Of a stretch of 64,000 bases of DNA, positions 51,907-60,152 are shown piece by piece. Origin of the DNA: JAHFDS01 sp964593795 (GTDB lineage: Bacteria; Myxococcota_A; Polyangia; JAHFDS01). The notes under the pieces were generated by a model. That model was not told where the DNA came from and made no database searches. It worked only from the letters and a program-made list of their open reading frames with translations. The DNA lies in assembly GCA_964593795.1 (NCBI GenBank), contig CAZQJC010000147.1:26493-90492 (forward strand), read 5' to 3'. A program made the position numbers and the translations under genes. How positions within the stretch are numbered: position 1 is the stretch's first letter; every line of letters starts with the position of its first letter.

Positions 51907-53496
51907 TCAGTTGTTGGTGCAGCCCACGCAGGTCGCGCCGGTCGGGACCGCCTTGACCGCGAACGTGTTGGACACGTGGTCGTGGTACGCGAGCACCTGG
52001 TACTTGTCGGTCGCGGTGCCGAACAGGTGCAGGAGGGCCGACTGCTCGACCGTCGTCTTCACGGACCTGTGCGTCCCGTACGTGAAGGACAGCGAGCCGG
52101 TGTAGTTCGACGTCTCGCCGATCCCGATGCTGCTGAGCCAGCCGGCGTGGTGATCCTCCGTCTGCACGCTCAGGCGCTCGGTGCCAGTGGTGTTCCAGCG
52201 GGCGACGACCGTGCGCTCGAGGAAGTCATTCGTCTGGCCACCCGGCGTGAAGATGCCGATGTACTCGAAACGGGGACCGGCCAGCGGCGCGTTCGCCCCA
52301 CCCGCGATGAACGGATCGAGGGCCATGAGGCTCCGCAGACCCATGAGGTCCTTGTGTCCGGGGGTGGTCTGCTGGAGCACGTTCACGTGATCCTTGATCT
52401 GCTGGGCAGGTAGCGAGATCACGCCGTCGTGTCCGAGGACGGTGAGGCGAGGACTGCCGCTCCCGCTCCAGAACCACGCCACCTTGACGTTCTTCATGTA
52501 GAAGAGCAGGTCGCCCTTCCCGGGCCCGAGGCCCGAGTTGGTGGTCGTCGTGGAGGAGATGGTCGTCGCGACGCTGAAGCCGCGGCCGGTCAGGTCCGTG
52601 ACGCCCTGCGTCTGTGTGCCGCTGACGGTGCCGAACCCCGAGGCCAGCCCCTTGAGAGCGCTGCCAACGGCGCCTCCTCCGCCGACCGCCTCGTAGGCGT
52701 TCGAGATGGTCGTGAGCTTGTTGCCGATCGAGGACGGCGGCTCATAGGTCGTCGTGGAGCGCGTCGAGCCCGCGGTGTGCTCGATGCTCGAGCCGACCGT
52801 GGTCGACTGGGTATAGGACTGGTAGTTGCGCTGGTGCTGGACGTGCCAGAGGTCGCTGGGGTTGAATCCGGGGCGCTGCGGCGGCTCGTAGACGACGCCC
52901 AGCGGCAGGACCGGGATGGTGAAGGCGCCCGCGCCCACGAACGGGCCCTGCTGGAGCTGGATGACCTCGTCATCGACGGCGGAGCCCGCGCTCAGGCGGA
53001 TGTTGGTGACCGAGGGCGCTGCACCGAGCGGGATCGTCACCGTCGAACCCGTGTACGTGCGGCCGTTGACGACCGCAGTCATCGTGGACGCTCCCGACAC
53101 CCTGATCTTCAAGGAGACCGACCGACCACGCACCGCCACACGACGCGCCTGCTTGTCCCAGAGCAAGCGCCCGCCGACGTAGGTCGAAGACCACTTGCCG
53201 CCCTGCGGGAAGCAAAACGAGGGCTGGGCACCGCGCGCGGCGCAGCTGCGGGTCGCGTAGAAGTACCCCAGATCGACCGTCTCGTTCGCCGGACCCTCGT
53301 ACGGGTTCTGCGCCTCGAATGCCTTGAGCGCATTGTAGACGTCCCAGACCGTCGCGGCTGCCTGGGAGGCCTCGGTCTCCTCGGAGGCGACCTCGGTCTC
53401 CTCTTCGACGCCACAGCCAGCCATGCAGAAGGCCAGCAGGCCACCTGCGACCAGGAGCCCATTCGTTGTCTGTCGTCTCGATCTCGCCAGCGTCAT
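51907..53496 (-). CDS. Lipoprotein of unknown family, 529 residues
   Basis: Signal with hydrophobic LLVAGGLLAFCMAGC (Cys about 28), acidic linker (EEETEVASEETEASQ), then a domain beginning TVWDVYNALKAFEAQNPYEG. The middle is rich in Ser/Thr (SYTQSTTVGSSIEHTAGSTR; TTISSTTTTNSGLGPGKGDL) and resembles amphipathic strands; the end carries CVGCTNN. I do not recognise the family. The Ser/Thr-rich central stretch with alternating polarity recalls pore-forming or spore-coat proteins, but that is impressionistic. Monocistronic, with a repeat-rich 349-bp region upstream. Confidence 0.7.
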   Translation of the reverse strand: MTLARSRRQTTNGLLVAGGLLAFCMAGCGVEEETEVASEETEASQAAATVWDVYNALKAFEAQNPYEGPANETVDLGYFYATRSCAARGAQPSFCFPQGGKWSSTYVGGRLLWDKQARRVAVRGRSVSLKIRVSGASTMTAVVNGRTYTGSTVTIPLGAAPSVTNIRLSAGSAVDDEVIQLQQGPFVGAGAFTIPVLPLGVVYEPPQRPGFNPSDLWHVQHQRNYQSYTQSTTVGSSIEHTAGSTRSTTTYEPPSSIGNKLTTISNAYEAVGGGGAVGSALKGLASGFGTVSGTQTQGVTDLTGRGFSVATTISSTTTTNSGLGPGKGDLLFYMKNVKVAWFWSGSGSPRLTVLGHDGVISLPAQQIKDHVNVLQQTTPGHKDLMGLRSLMALDPFIAGGANAPLAGPRFEYIGIFTPGGQTNDFLERTVVARWNTTGTERLSVQTEDHHAGWLSSIGIGETSNYTGSLSFTYGTHRSVKTTVEQSALLHLFGTATDKYQVLAYHDHVSNTFAVKAVPTGATCVGCTNN

Positions 53497-53599
53497 CCGT
53501 CACTCCTCGCAACCCGGTCAGGCCGGGCACGACGGTCGCTGATGCAGCGATCGAGCCAGGGCAATTCCCAAGCTCTCTCGGGGAGATCGACGCGCACGG

Positions 53600-53730
53600 G
53601 CGCAGATCGAAGGTTCCATGGAACAGCACGCGTGAGACTCGCCGGTGGGCGCGTCGAAGCGAGGAAGGCCATTGAGCCCGTGCATGAGAGTTTCGATCTG
53701 CGCGCCCGCGGATTGCGCTCGCGCGCGGGC
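53600..53730. repeat. Inverted-repeat region with GTTCCATGGAAC copy 2 and dispersed repeat copy D
   Basis: GCGCAGATCGAA (53600-53611) and TTCGATCTGCGC (53692-53703) are perfect 12-bp inverted arms. Between them is GTTCCATGGAAC (53613-53624). The right arm is the start of dispersed-repeat copy D (53680-53730: TGCATGAGAGTTTCGATCTG, then CGCGCCCGCGGATTGCGCTC). I find no gene in 53497-53845. Confidence 0.65.
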
Positions 53731-53806
53731 GGCTCTGGCGACGAGAACAACTCCACGCGGGCTCGGGGCATCCTGCCGGCTCGGCCCGCGGGCTCGCCAC
53801 GCGAAG

Positions 53807-53836
53807 TTGCTCCCCACGCTCCAGGCCGCGTATTCT
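53807..53836 (+). promoter_or_regulatory. Promoter of the three-gene exported operon
   Basis: TTGCTC (53807-53812), 18-bp spacer, TATTCT (53831-53836), then the GTG at 53846 within ten bases, so a near-leaderless transcript is possible. GGCCGCGTATTCTG is shared exactly with the promoter at 37482-37495. Confidence 0.5.
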
Positions 53837-53845
53837 GATGGACGC

Positions 53846-54211
53846 GTGATCCTTGGATCGTTCCAAAGAGCCGCCTGCTTGATCGCGCTCCTCGGCGGCT
53901 GCGTGGTCGAGAAGATGGATCCGACCGAGCCGTGCAAGGACGTGGCGTCGGCGATCGCGAGCCGCTCGTTCGCGTGCGGCGCGGACGTCAAGGCCGCGAA
54001 CGCCCGCGCCGAGCGCTTCGAGAAGACGTACCGCTGCACGCTCACCGCGATGTCCTCGCGGGACGGCTTCATCCCCGAGGACCTCTACCACTGTCCGGTG
54101 TCGATCCAGGCGCTGTCGTGCGCGGACGTCACGCAGTACGGCGACGCGTTCGACCGCTGGCTCGCGGTGTCCCCGCAGTGCGCGCGCATGCTGACGCCGG
54201 GGGGCTCTTGA
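53846..54211 (+). CDS. Small five/six-Cys lipoprotein
   Basis: 121 residues from a GTG at 53846. Lipobox CLIALLGGC. Mature part CKDVASAIASRSFACGADVK, then FEKTYRCTLTAM, LYHCPVSIQALSCADV and QCARMLTPGGS, with the Cys likely paired. Paralogous to the truncated product of 45107. The stop overlaps the start of the next gene by four bases (TTGA). No database family recalled. Being coupled to an outer-membrane-protein gene and a LamG lipoprotein gene suggests the three products work together in the envelope. Confidence 0.7.
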   Translation: MILGSFQRAACLIALLGGCVVEKMDPTEPCKDVASAIASRSFACGADVKAANARAERFEKTYRCTLTAMSSRDGFIPEDLYHCPVSIQALSCADVTQYGDAFDRWLAVSPQCARMLTPGGS

Positions 54212-55512
54212 AGCGCGTCGCGCTCGCGCTCGGGCTCGTCCTCGCCGCCGCGCCCGCGCGCGCGCAGCAGGAGTCGGCGAACATCCAGGACTGCGAGTAC
54301 CGGCCCATCGCGGGCACGGTGCCGTACCAGACCGCGATCCTCGCGCGGCAGACGCATGCCGCGGCGTTCGGCGTCGGCCGCTTCCTCGAGCAGTACATCC
54401 TGCCCGAGCTCGACGACGGCGCCAACGCCGCCTACGGCTTCCGCATGCAGTCGCTCGGTCCGACGACGCTCCTGCCGTCGATCGCGCAGAACGCCAAGTG
54501 CAGCCCCATCGATCGTCGCGCGCGGACGTTCACCACGCAGACCTCCGCGTCGACCGGCTTCGGCATCGGCGGGCGCTGGGACATCGTGCGGGCGAGCTTC
54601 CTCTACGCGGGCAACATCACGGTCTCGCGCCTGTTCACCGGCAAGCTCTCCGACAACTTCGTCGCGCACGTCGTGGGCCTCCAGGGCGTCTACCTGGGCC
54701 TGGCGGCGCCGGCGTTCGGCGACGGCGAGGTCGAGAACGTGCAGTCCTACGTCTACGACTACATGGCGGGCGCCGAGATCGCGATCGACGGCTGGGCGAC
54801 CGCGCGCGCGGGCTACGTGGGCTCGAATGGTCTCTACGCCAGCGCGAGCCTGCCGGTGCTGCGGCTCTCGGCGGACGCCATCCTCGCCGACAAGCTGGCC
54901 GACCTCGCGTACCTGCGCGCCGGCCTGATGAACATCGACCAGACGTTCATGGAGCTCATCGGCCAGCGCAGCCGCAAGGAGGCCGAGGCCTTCGCCGCCC
55001 AGCTCGGCACCTCGCTCTTCGCGCGCGGCTCGCAGCTGTCGTCGGGCGTGCGCGTCGATCCCACGACCGGCAACCAGATCGCGGAGGTCGAGCGGTCGGC
55101 CCTCTTCCTCACGCACCACCTGCACTCGACGTTCGACGTCACCAAGCGCGTCAAGGGCATGGGGATCGCGGGCGAGGTGGAGCTGGCGGTCGCGTCGCAC
55201 CCGGAGCCGTTCTTCCACCTGGCCCGCGTCGGGGCGCAGTTCACCCTCGGCACCGCCTCGGTCGGCTACGTCAAGCCGCCGGTCCTCCGCTTCCTGGGGA
55301 CCAAGGGTGAGCCACGGCCGTTCGCGGTGGCCACCGCGGGCCTCGGGCTCGACAAGAGGTCCTTCCTCAACTTCGGCATGCAGGTCTCGCTCAACGATCC
55401 GGACATGGTGCGCATCTTTCCCTGGGCGCCGCCCTACGCCTTCAACTTCGGCCTCTTCGTCCAGGTGACGACCAACCCGAAGCGGACGGGGAACTTCATG
55501 GGCAAGCTGTGA
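54208..55512 (+). CDS. Exported outer-membrane-like protein
   Basis: 434 residues from a TTG at 54208 that overlaps the previous stop; a GGGGGG run precedes it. Signal peptide VALALGLVLAAAPARAQ. The mature part alternates polar and hydrophobic residues over many segments (STGFGIGGRWDIVRASFLYA; AHVVGLQGVYLGLAAPAFG; ATARAGYVGSNGLYASASLP; GEVELAVASHPEPFFHLARV) and ends NFGLFVQVTTNPKR, consistent with a beta barrel, although the last residue (Leu) is not the classic Phe. No family recognised. Middle gene of the coupled operon. Confidence 0.7.
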   Translation: MKRVALALGLVLAAAPARAQQESANIQDCEYRPIAGTVPYQTAILARQTHAAAFGVGRFLEQYILPELDDGANAAYGFRMQSLGPTTLLPSIAQNAKCSPIDRRARTFTTQTSASTGFGIGGRWDIVRASFLYAGNITVSRLFTGKLSDNFVAHVVGLQGVYLGLAAPAFGDGEVENVQSYVYDYMAGAEIAIDGWATARAGYVGSNGLYASASLPVLRLSADAILADKLADLAYLRAGLMNIDQTFMELIGQRSRKEAEAFAAQLGTSLFARGSQLSSGVRVDPTTGNQIAEVERSALFLTHHLHSTFDVTKRVKGMGIAGEVELAVASHPEPFFHLARVGAQFTLGTASVGYVKPPVLRFLGTKGEPRPFAVATAGLGLDKRSFLNFGMQVSLNDPDMVRIFPWAPPYAFNFGLFVQVTTNPKRTGNFMGKL

Positions 55513-56411
55513 GCCGCGCTGGCCTCTTCCTCGCGATGGTGCTGCTCGGGTGTGGGATCGAGCGGGTGCCGCCGTACGTCGTCCCCGGCGCGCCCGCGCT
55601 CGGAGGGGGCTCGGCGACGCCGGCCGATGCGGGCGCGGGCGGCGATCCTGGCCCCGACGGCTCCGCGCCCACGGACGGGCCGATCACGGACGCGCCGGTC
55701 GCCGACGGTCCACCGTCGCGGCCGGATGGGCCGCCCGGTCCCGACGCGCCGCGCACGATGTCGGGCACCGCGATGACCCTGTCGGGCCGCGGGGATCGCG
55801 CCGACGGCCCCGACGACCTCCTGCCGTCCGGCCGCGCGCCGCGCACCATCGAGCTCTGGCTCCGCACGAGCTCCACCGTCGAGCAGTACGCCGTGAGCTA
55901 CGGCACGCTCGCCACCACGGCGTCGATCCTCCTGGGGACCATCGGCCGCCGCCCGCTGATCACGCAGAACGGCGACGACTACACGTCGAGCACGCAGCTC
56001 ACGCCGGGGCGCTGGCACCACGTCGCCGCGTCCTTCGACGGCACCACGTACCGCCTCTACGTCGACGGCGTGCTCCAGGGCGACAAGGCGATGGCGACCG
56101 CGACCGCGGTGGGCCAGCAGCTCCGCCTGGGAGACTCGGTGGTGGGTGAGGACAAGCCGTTCACCGGCTCGATCGACGAGGTGCGCATCTGGAGCGTGGC
56201 GCGCTCGGAGGGAGACATCGCCGCGAACCGCTTCCGGCGCTTCGATTCGCCCCCCGCGGAGCTCGTGGCGGCCTACGACTTCGAGGGCGTGACCGGCGGG
56301 GCGGGGACGCGCATCCCGAACCGGGGCAGCGCAGGCGGCGCGCTCGATCTCACCGCGCGTGACGACGGCCGCGGCACCGCGCCCGTCTTCGAGCCCGGCG
56401 GCGCGTTCTAG
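55509..56411 (+). CDS. LamG-domain lipoprotein
   Basis: 300 residues; the GTG at 55509 overlaps the previous stop (GTGA). Lipobox FLAMVLLGC, Pro/Gly/Asp linker, then a concanavalin-like LamG jellyroll: RTIELWLRTSSTVEQYAVSY, GRWHHVAASFDGTTYRLYVD, FTGSIDEVRIWSVARSEGDI. Such domains bind carbohydrate or protein ligands and often need calcium. Last gene of the operon; its stop codon is part of a 16-bp inverted repeat that may act as terminator. Confidence 0.8.
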   Translation: MSRAGLFLAMVLLGCGIERVPPYVVPGAPALGGGSATPADAGAGGDPGPDGSAPTDGPITDAPVADGPPSRPDGPPGPDAPRTMSGTAMTLSGRGDRADGPDDLLPSGRAPRTIELWLRTSSTVEQYAVSYGTLATTASILLGTIGRRPLITQNGDDYTSSTQLTPGRWHHVAASFDGTTYRLYVDGVLQGDKAMATATAVGQQLRLGDSVVGEDKPFTGSIDEVRIWSVARSEGDIAANRFRRFDSPPAELVAAYDFEGVTGGAGTRIPNRGSAGGALDLTARDDGRGTAPVFEPGGAF

Positions 56412-56650
56412 TACCTCGCCACAGTGAAGATGAGGGGTTCGAGCTCTGGAGGAACGCTGTGGCGAGGTACTACGTGGCGGGCCGCCGGGCCGCCCAAGGC
56501 ACGCCACAGGGACCCGCGCAGCCCGGAGCGCCTCATGCTTCGTCACATCTGCCTAGGCAGATGGGATGTCCTTCTGGGAGTCCAGGACCCCAGAAAAATC
56601 GATCGCTTGGGCCTCGCTCCCGCCCTATCCATGCGCCTTGGCAGATGTGA
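56409..56650. repeat. Structured intergenic region with several inverted repeats
   Basis: (1) 16-bp perfect arms TAGTACCTCGCCACAG (56409-56424) and CTGTGGCGAGGTACTA (56457-56472), 32-base loop. (2) An 18-bp perfect palindrome CATCTGCCTAGGCAGATG (56546-56563). (3) TCACATCTGCC (56544-56554) inverted as GGCAGATGTGA (56640-56650). (4) TCTGGG/CCCAGA near 56573-56594. No coding frame is convincing on either strand. It may end both convergent transcripts, encode a structured RNA or be a relic element. Confidence 0.6.
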
Positions 56651-56671
56651 TCAATGATCAGCCGGAGGCCG

Positions 56672-57346
56672 TCAGGGCGGCGGCAGGACCGTCTCCACGC
56701 GACGCCGATCGCTCGCCGTGCGCCCGTCGCCGGCGGTCACGCGCGCCACGCACGACAGCGTGACGGGCCCCGGGGGGCGCAGCGTGTTGAACACCACCCA
56801 GATCTCGCCGGATTCGATGGCGTCGGCATTGCGCTGCCAGAGGCGCCGCCCTCCTCCACGTGCAACGAGGTCGTTCTGATCGCCATCGCACTGGACCACC
56901 ACCTCCGGGCTCTGTTCGGTGACCTCGGTCGTGGAGCCGGAATCGATCCCTCGCACGCGAGCCCCGAACACCATCATGAGGGCGCCCTGTGGGCCCACGA
57001 GCGCGTTCACGCTCGCGCCGTCGGCGAGCGCCACGAAGCCGGTCGTCCAGACGCCAAGCTCGATGGACGGTGGCGCTGCATCGAACGCCGTGAGGCCGCC
57101 GCCGGAATCCTGTCGCCGACCTGCGTCGGTGCCCGGGCGGGACGCATCATGCGCCGTCGCCGCATCGGCTGGGACCCCGCCCCCGCGGCCCGCCGCACCG
57201 CCGGAGCCCGCCGTGCCGCCGCGGCCGGCGCCTCCGCGCCCGGTGTTCCCCGCGACGCCGGCGGCCCCTCCGCCGTCGGAGCTCGCGCTGCAAGCTCCGA
57301 GGAGCACGAGGCCGAGGACGGACGGCAAGAGTCGAGCGGGGGACAT
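56672..57346 (-). CDS. Lipoprotein with Gly/Arg-rich tether
   Basis: 224 residues from the ATG at 57346. Signal LPSVLGLVLLGAC (Cys about 19), Gly/Ala/Arg tether, Asp/Ala-rich linker, then a beta domain (IELGVWTTGFVALADGASVN, LMMVFGARVRGIDSGSTTEV, GEIWVVFNTLRPPGPVTLSC) with two Cys. No family recognised; the fold looks like one Ig-like or beta-sandwich unit. No clear ribosome binding site. Ends near the structured intergenic region. Confidence 0.65.
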   Translation of the reverse strand: MSPARLLPSVLGLVLLGACSASSDGGGAAGVAGNTGRGGAGRGGTAGSGGAAGRGGGVPADAATAHDASRPGTDAGRRQDSGGGLTAFDAAPPSIELGVWTTGFVALADGASVNALVGPQGALMMVFGARVRGIDSGSTTEVTEQSPEVVVQCDGDQNDLVARGGGRRLWQRNADAIESGEIWVVFNTLRPPGPVTLSCVARVTAGDGRTASDRRRVETVLPPP

Positions 57347-57419
57347 CAGGGCGATGCTACGGGAGCACCTTGCGCATGGCGATGCGGCAGTACGCCGCAC
57401 GTCCGGGCGAAGCGACTCG

Positions 57420-57620
57420 GTGTCGTCGAAGGGCAGGGCGACGACCATCGCAAGCTCCTCTTCCGCCACGTCGCCTGGCTGACGGCGCTGCGCCACCAGC
57501 TCCGGGAGCCGCGGGCGTGGGAGAGCCAGCAGCTCACGCATGACGCAGAGTACCAAGCCCGCACGTTCTCGGTGCCTGAGCGTGCGACGAGTCTTCGAGA
57601 GCTCACGGCGAGGTCGAGCG
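57420..57620 (+). pseudogene. Bestrophin-family (UPF0187) fragment
   Basis: The plus strand reads VEGQGDDHRKLLFRHVAWLT, then ALRHQLREPRAWESQQLTHD and AEYQARTFSVPE. Bestrophin-like chloride channels contain RHxAWLxALRxQLRxPxxWE at this place. Upstream the frame breaks (Cys/Arg noise) and downstream sequence becomes the 3' end of the convergent metalloprotease gene, so only about 60 residues remain. A clear relic of a lost gene. Confidence 0.6.
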
Positions 57621-59993
57621 CAGGTTCCACGTGTACGTCATCTGGCCGGAGTCGACGCTGCCCGAGAGGCGCAGGCCATCCGCCGACACCGACGGCCGCC
57701 AGTGCGGCTCGCCCACCTTCTCGGGCTTCCACCAGACGATGTTCCGCTGGCTCGTCGTGATGGAGGTGCTGCCGTCGGGCTCGACGCAGGTCCTCTTGTA
57801 CTCTGCCGAACGTCCGCCGCCGCCGCCCGCGTAGGCGCGATAGAGCGGACCTCCCGTCAGGTTCGGCTGGAACGACAGCACGCCCGACGTCATGCCCGAG
57901 GCGGACCACGAGTCGTTGCCCGAGTACGTGCACGAGCCGACGGTCCCGCTGATGTTCCAGCTGAACTGCCCCACCTTGACCTGGTAGAGGGCCTGGGGGC
58001 CGGCCACGGCCACGCGCTCGAAGGTCACGGTCGCGGAGGTCGTCTCCTGCGGCCGCTCGGAGTCGGACGGGCTCGTGACGCCCTGGATCGTGCCCTGCCA
58101 CTCCCTGCAGCCGAGGTTGCTCACGAACAGGCGCGCGGGCAGGCCCTTGCGCTCGCGCGTGTGGTTCTTCTCGGGCACCGAGTCGCCGAAGATCACGACG
58201 ATCTCGTCGGCGTGGTGCGAGGGATCGTCGCGGCAGATCGTCACGCCACCGGGCACGATCGCGTTCGCGACCGACTTCCACTTCCCCCCGACCTTCTCGA
58301 CGATGCGGGTCGTCACGCCGCGCATCTCCTCCGCGGTCAGCGGATCGGCGCGGATGAACGTGGTGCCGTCGTCGAGCCGGCCCTGCGACAGGTCCCAGCT
58401 CAGGCCGTCGTAGAACATCACCGAGCGCGCCGTGTTGTCCGGGAACGTGAAGTGGTGATAGCGCCCGGCGAGGTGCTTGACGCCCGGCTCCATCTCGAGG
58501 AACACGTCCTGCCCCGGCAGCACGACCGGCTGGGGCGCGCCGCCCTCCGCCTTGGCGCCCTCCTTCATGCCGTCGCCCAGCCACAGCCCCGCCGTCGGAT
58601 CGCGGTTCCACATGAGCTCGAGGAAGCCGCCCCAGTTGGGGCCGAAGCCGACGTCGCCGGGGAGCGCGAGGTCCACCGCCGTGAGCGCGACCATCGTCTG
58701 GAAGTTCGTGAACGCTCGGTGCGGGAACGTCGGATCGTTGGTGGCGCGCACGATCACCTGGAAGAAGAGGTAGGCGCCGTACGGTCGCTCGCCGGTGTCG
58801 TCGTCGAGCGGCAGGTCCATCGCGTCGAGGAACTCGCGCGCGTACTCGTGCTCCGTGTTGGTGGCGGGGTAGACGTGATCCTCTCCCCAGGTCGCGACGG
58901 CCTCGTAGATCCATCGCGCGGACTTGTAGGGCTCGTGGTGCTTGAGGCTGTCCTGGCACGAGTGGGTGGCCTCGTGCGCAGCGCACTGGTAGAGGCCGGG
59001 CGGGTCCTTGCCGTCGAGCGGCAGGCCCTCGCGCAGCTCGATGTACGACGGCGCCGGGGCCTTGCCGTAGGGCTTCTCCACGCCCGGGTAGGCGAGGTCC
59101 TTGGTGATGAAGATGTTGAGCTTGCCGTGCTCGCCGCGGAATCCAGGCGTGGTGCTGTCCGCGAGGTTGGGCATGTCCGCGCCCCAGGCCTCCTGCAGCT
59201 TCGGCCAGATCTTCGCGTCGCCCTCGCGCGCGAGCGCGAGCGCCGTGGCGGCGCCGCCCGCGAGCTCGTGGCGGTACCACACGGCGAAGTGCTCCGTCGC
59301 GACCTTGTCCCAGGTCGTCGCGGGGGCGATCGAGCGCTTGCCGAAGCGGCGCGCGTACCAGCTGTCGGGATCGATCGGCGGGAGCAGGAACGGGCGGAGC
59401 ACCTCCTGCGCCGCCGGCGAGAGCGAGTCGATCTCCTCCGCGACGAGGTGCATGGCGCCGCTGCCCGAGCGCTCCGGATAGGGGGACCGGTAGGACGCAG
59501 GCAACCGCGGATCGCCGTAGACCGCGAAGGCCAGGTACTCGAGCCCCGTCTCGTGGTCGATCCGGCCGGTGCGCATGTCCTCGCGGATGAGCGAGAGGCT
59601 GCTCGGTCCGGTCACTCCCTGGCCGCCCGCTCCGGCGCCCCCCGTCCCGGCGCCGGCGCCCCCCGTCCCGGCGCCGGCGGCCCCCGTCCCGGCGCCGCCC
59701 CCCGTCCCGGCGACGCCGCCCACGCCCGCGCCTCCGCCCGCGCCTCCGCCTGCGCCTCCCGTGCCGCCCAGGCCTGCGCCTCCGCCCGCGCCTGCGCCTC
59801 CCGTGCCGCCCATGCCTGCGCCTCCGCCCGCGCCGCCCGCCCCAGCGCCGCCGCCCGCGCCAGCGCCGCCGCTCGCGCCAGCGCCGCCACCCGCGTCGGG
59901 GCGAGCCTTCGTCGCGTCCTCGGAGCAAGCGAGCTGGAAGCTCAGGATGCAGCCCCCTGCAACCAGCACGATCTTCGCGGGAAGGCGCGTCAT
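57603..59993 (-). CDS. Gluzincin-type zinc metalloprotease lipoprotein
   Basis: 796 residues from the ATG at 59993, with GGAGGT five bases upstream. Lipobox FQLAC (Cys23) and an exceptionally long Gly/Ala tether (about residues 33-127), encoded by imperfect DNA repeats at 59620-59890. The catalytic domain has His340-Glu-Ala-Thr-His344 (CAAHEATHSCQDS) and Glu364 (WIYEAVATWGEDH), the HExxH...E layout of thermolysin/M1-like gluzincins. The C-terminal 300 residues are beta-rich with a final SxTYTWNL strand. Likely degrades protein outside the cell while anchored. Tyr/His for transition-state binding cannot be picked with confidence. Confidence 0.8.
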   Translation of the reverse strand: MTRLPAKIVLVAGGCILSFQLACSEDATKARPDAGGGAGASGGAGAGGGAGAGGAGGGAGMGGTGGAGAGGGAGLGGTGGAGGGAGGGAGVGGVAGTGGGAGTGAAGAGTGGAGAGTGGAGAGGQGVTGPSSLSLIREDMRTGRIDHETGLEYLAFAVYGDPRLPASYRSPYPERSGSGAMHLVAEEIDSLSPAAQEVLRPFLLPPIDPDSWYARRFGKRSIAPATTWDKVATEHFAVWYRHELAGGAATALALAREGDAKIWPKLQEAWGADMPNLADSTTPGFRGEHGKLNIFITKDLAYPGVEKPYGKAPAPSYIELREGLPLDGKDPPGLYQCAAHEATHSCQDSLKHHEPYKSARWIYEAVATWGEDHVYPATNTEHEYAREFLDAMDLPLDDDTGERPYGAYLFFQVIVRATNDPTFPHRAFTNFQTMVALTAVDLALPGDVGFGPNWGGFLELMWNRDPTAGLWLGDGMKEGAKAEGGAPQPVVLPGQDVFLEMEPGVKHLAGRYHHFTFPDNTARSVMFYDGLSWDLSQGRLDDGTTFIRADPLTAEEMRGVTTRIVEKVGGKWKSVANAIVPGGVTICRDDPSHHADEIVVIFGDSVPEKNHTRERKGLPARLFVSNLGCREWQGTIQGVTSPSDSERPQETTSATVTFERVAVAGPQALYQVKVGQFSWNISGTVGSCTYSGNDSWSASGMTSGVLSFQPNLTGGPLYRAYAGGGGGRSAEYKRTCVEPDGSTSITTSQRNIVWWKPEKVGEPHWRPSVSADGLRLSGSVDSGQMTYTWNLRSTSP

Positions 59994-60152
59994 GGCTACC
60001 TCCGACGAGATCTGGTGCAACGGCGGGGCCGTCGGTATCGGGTGCTACACGGCTTTTTCAGCCAAATTCCTGCGCAGAAGGTGCGTCGTCGCGGAGACCC
60101 CGCGCAACCGCCTCTGGAATGTCGCTGGCGCGCGCGGCACGCCGGCGGCCGA

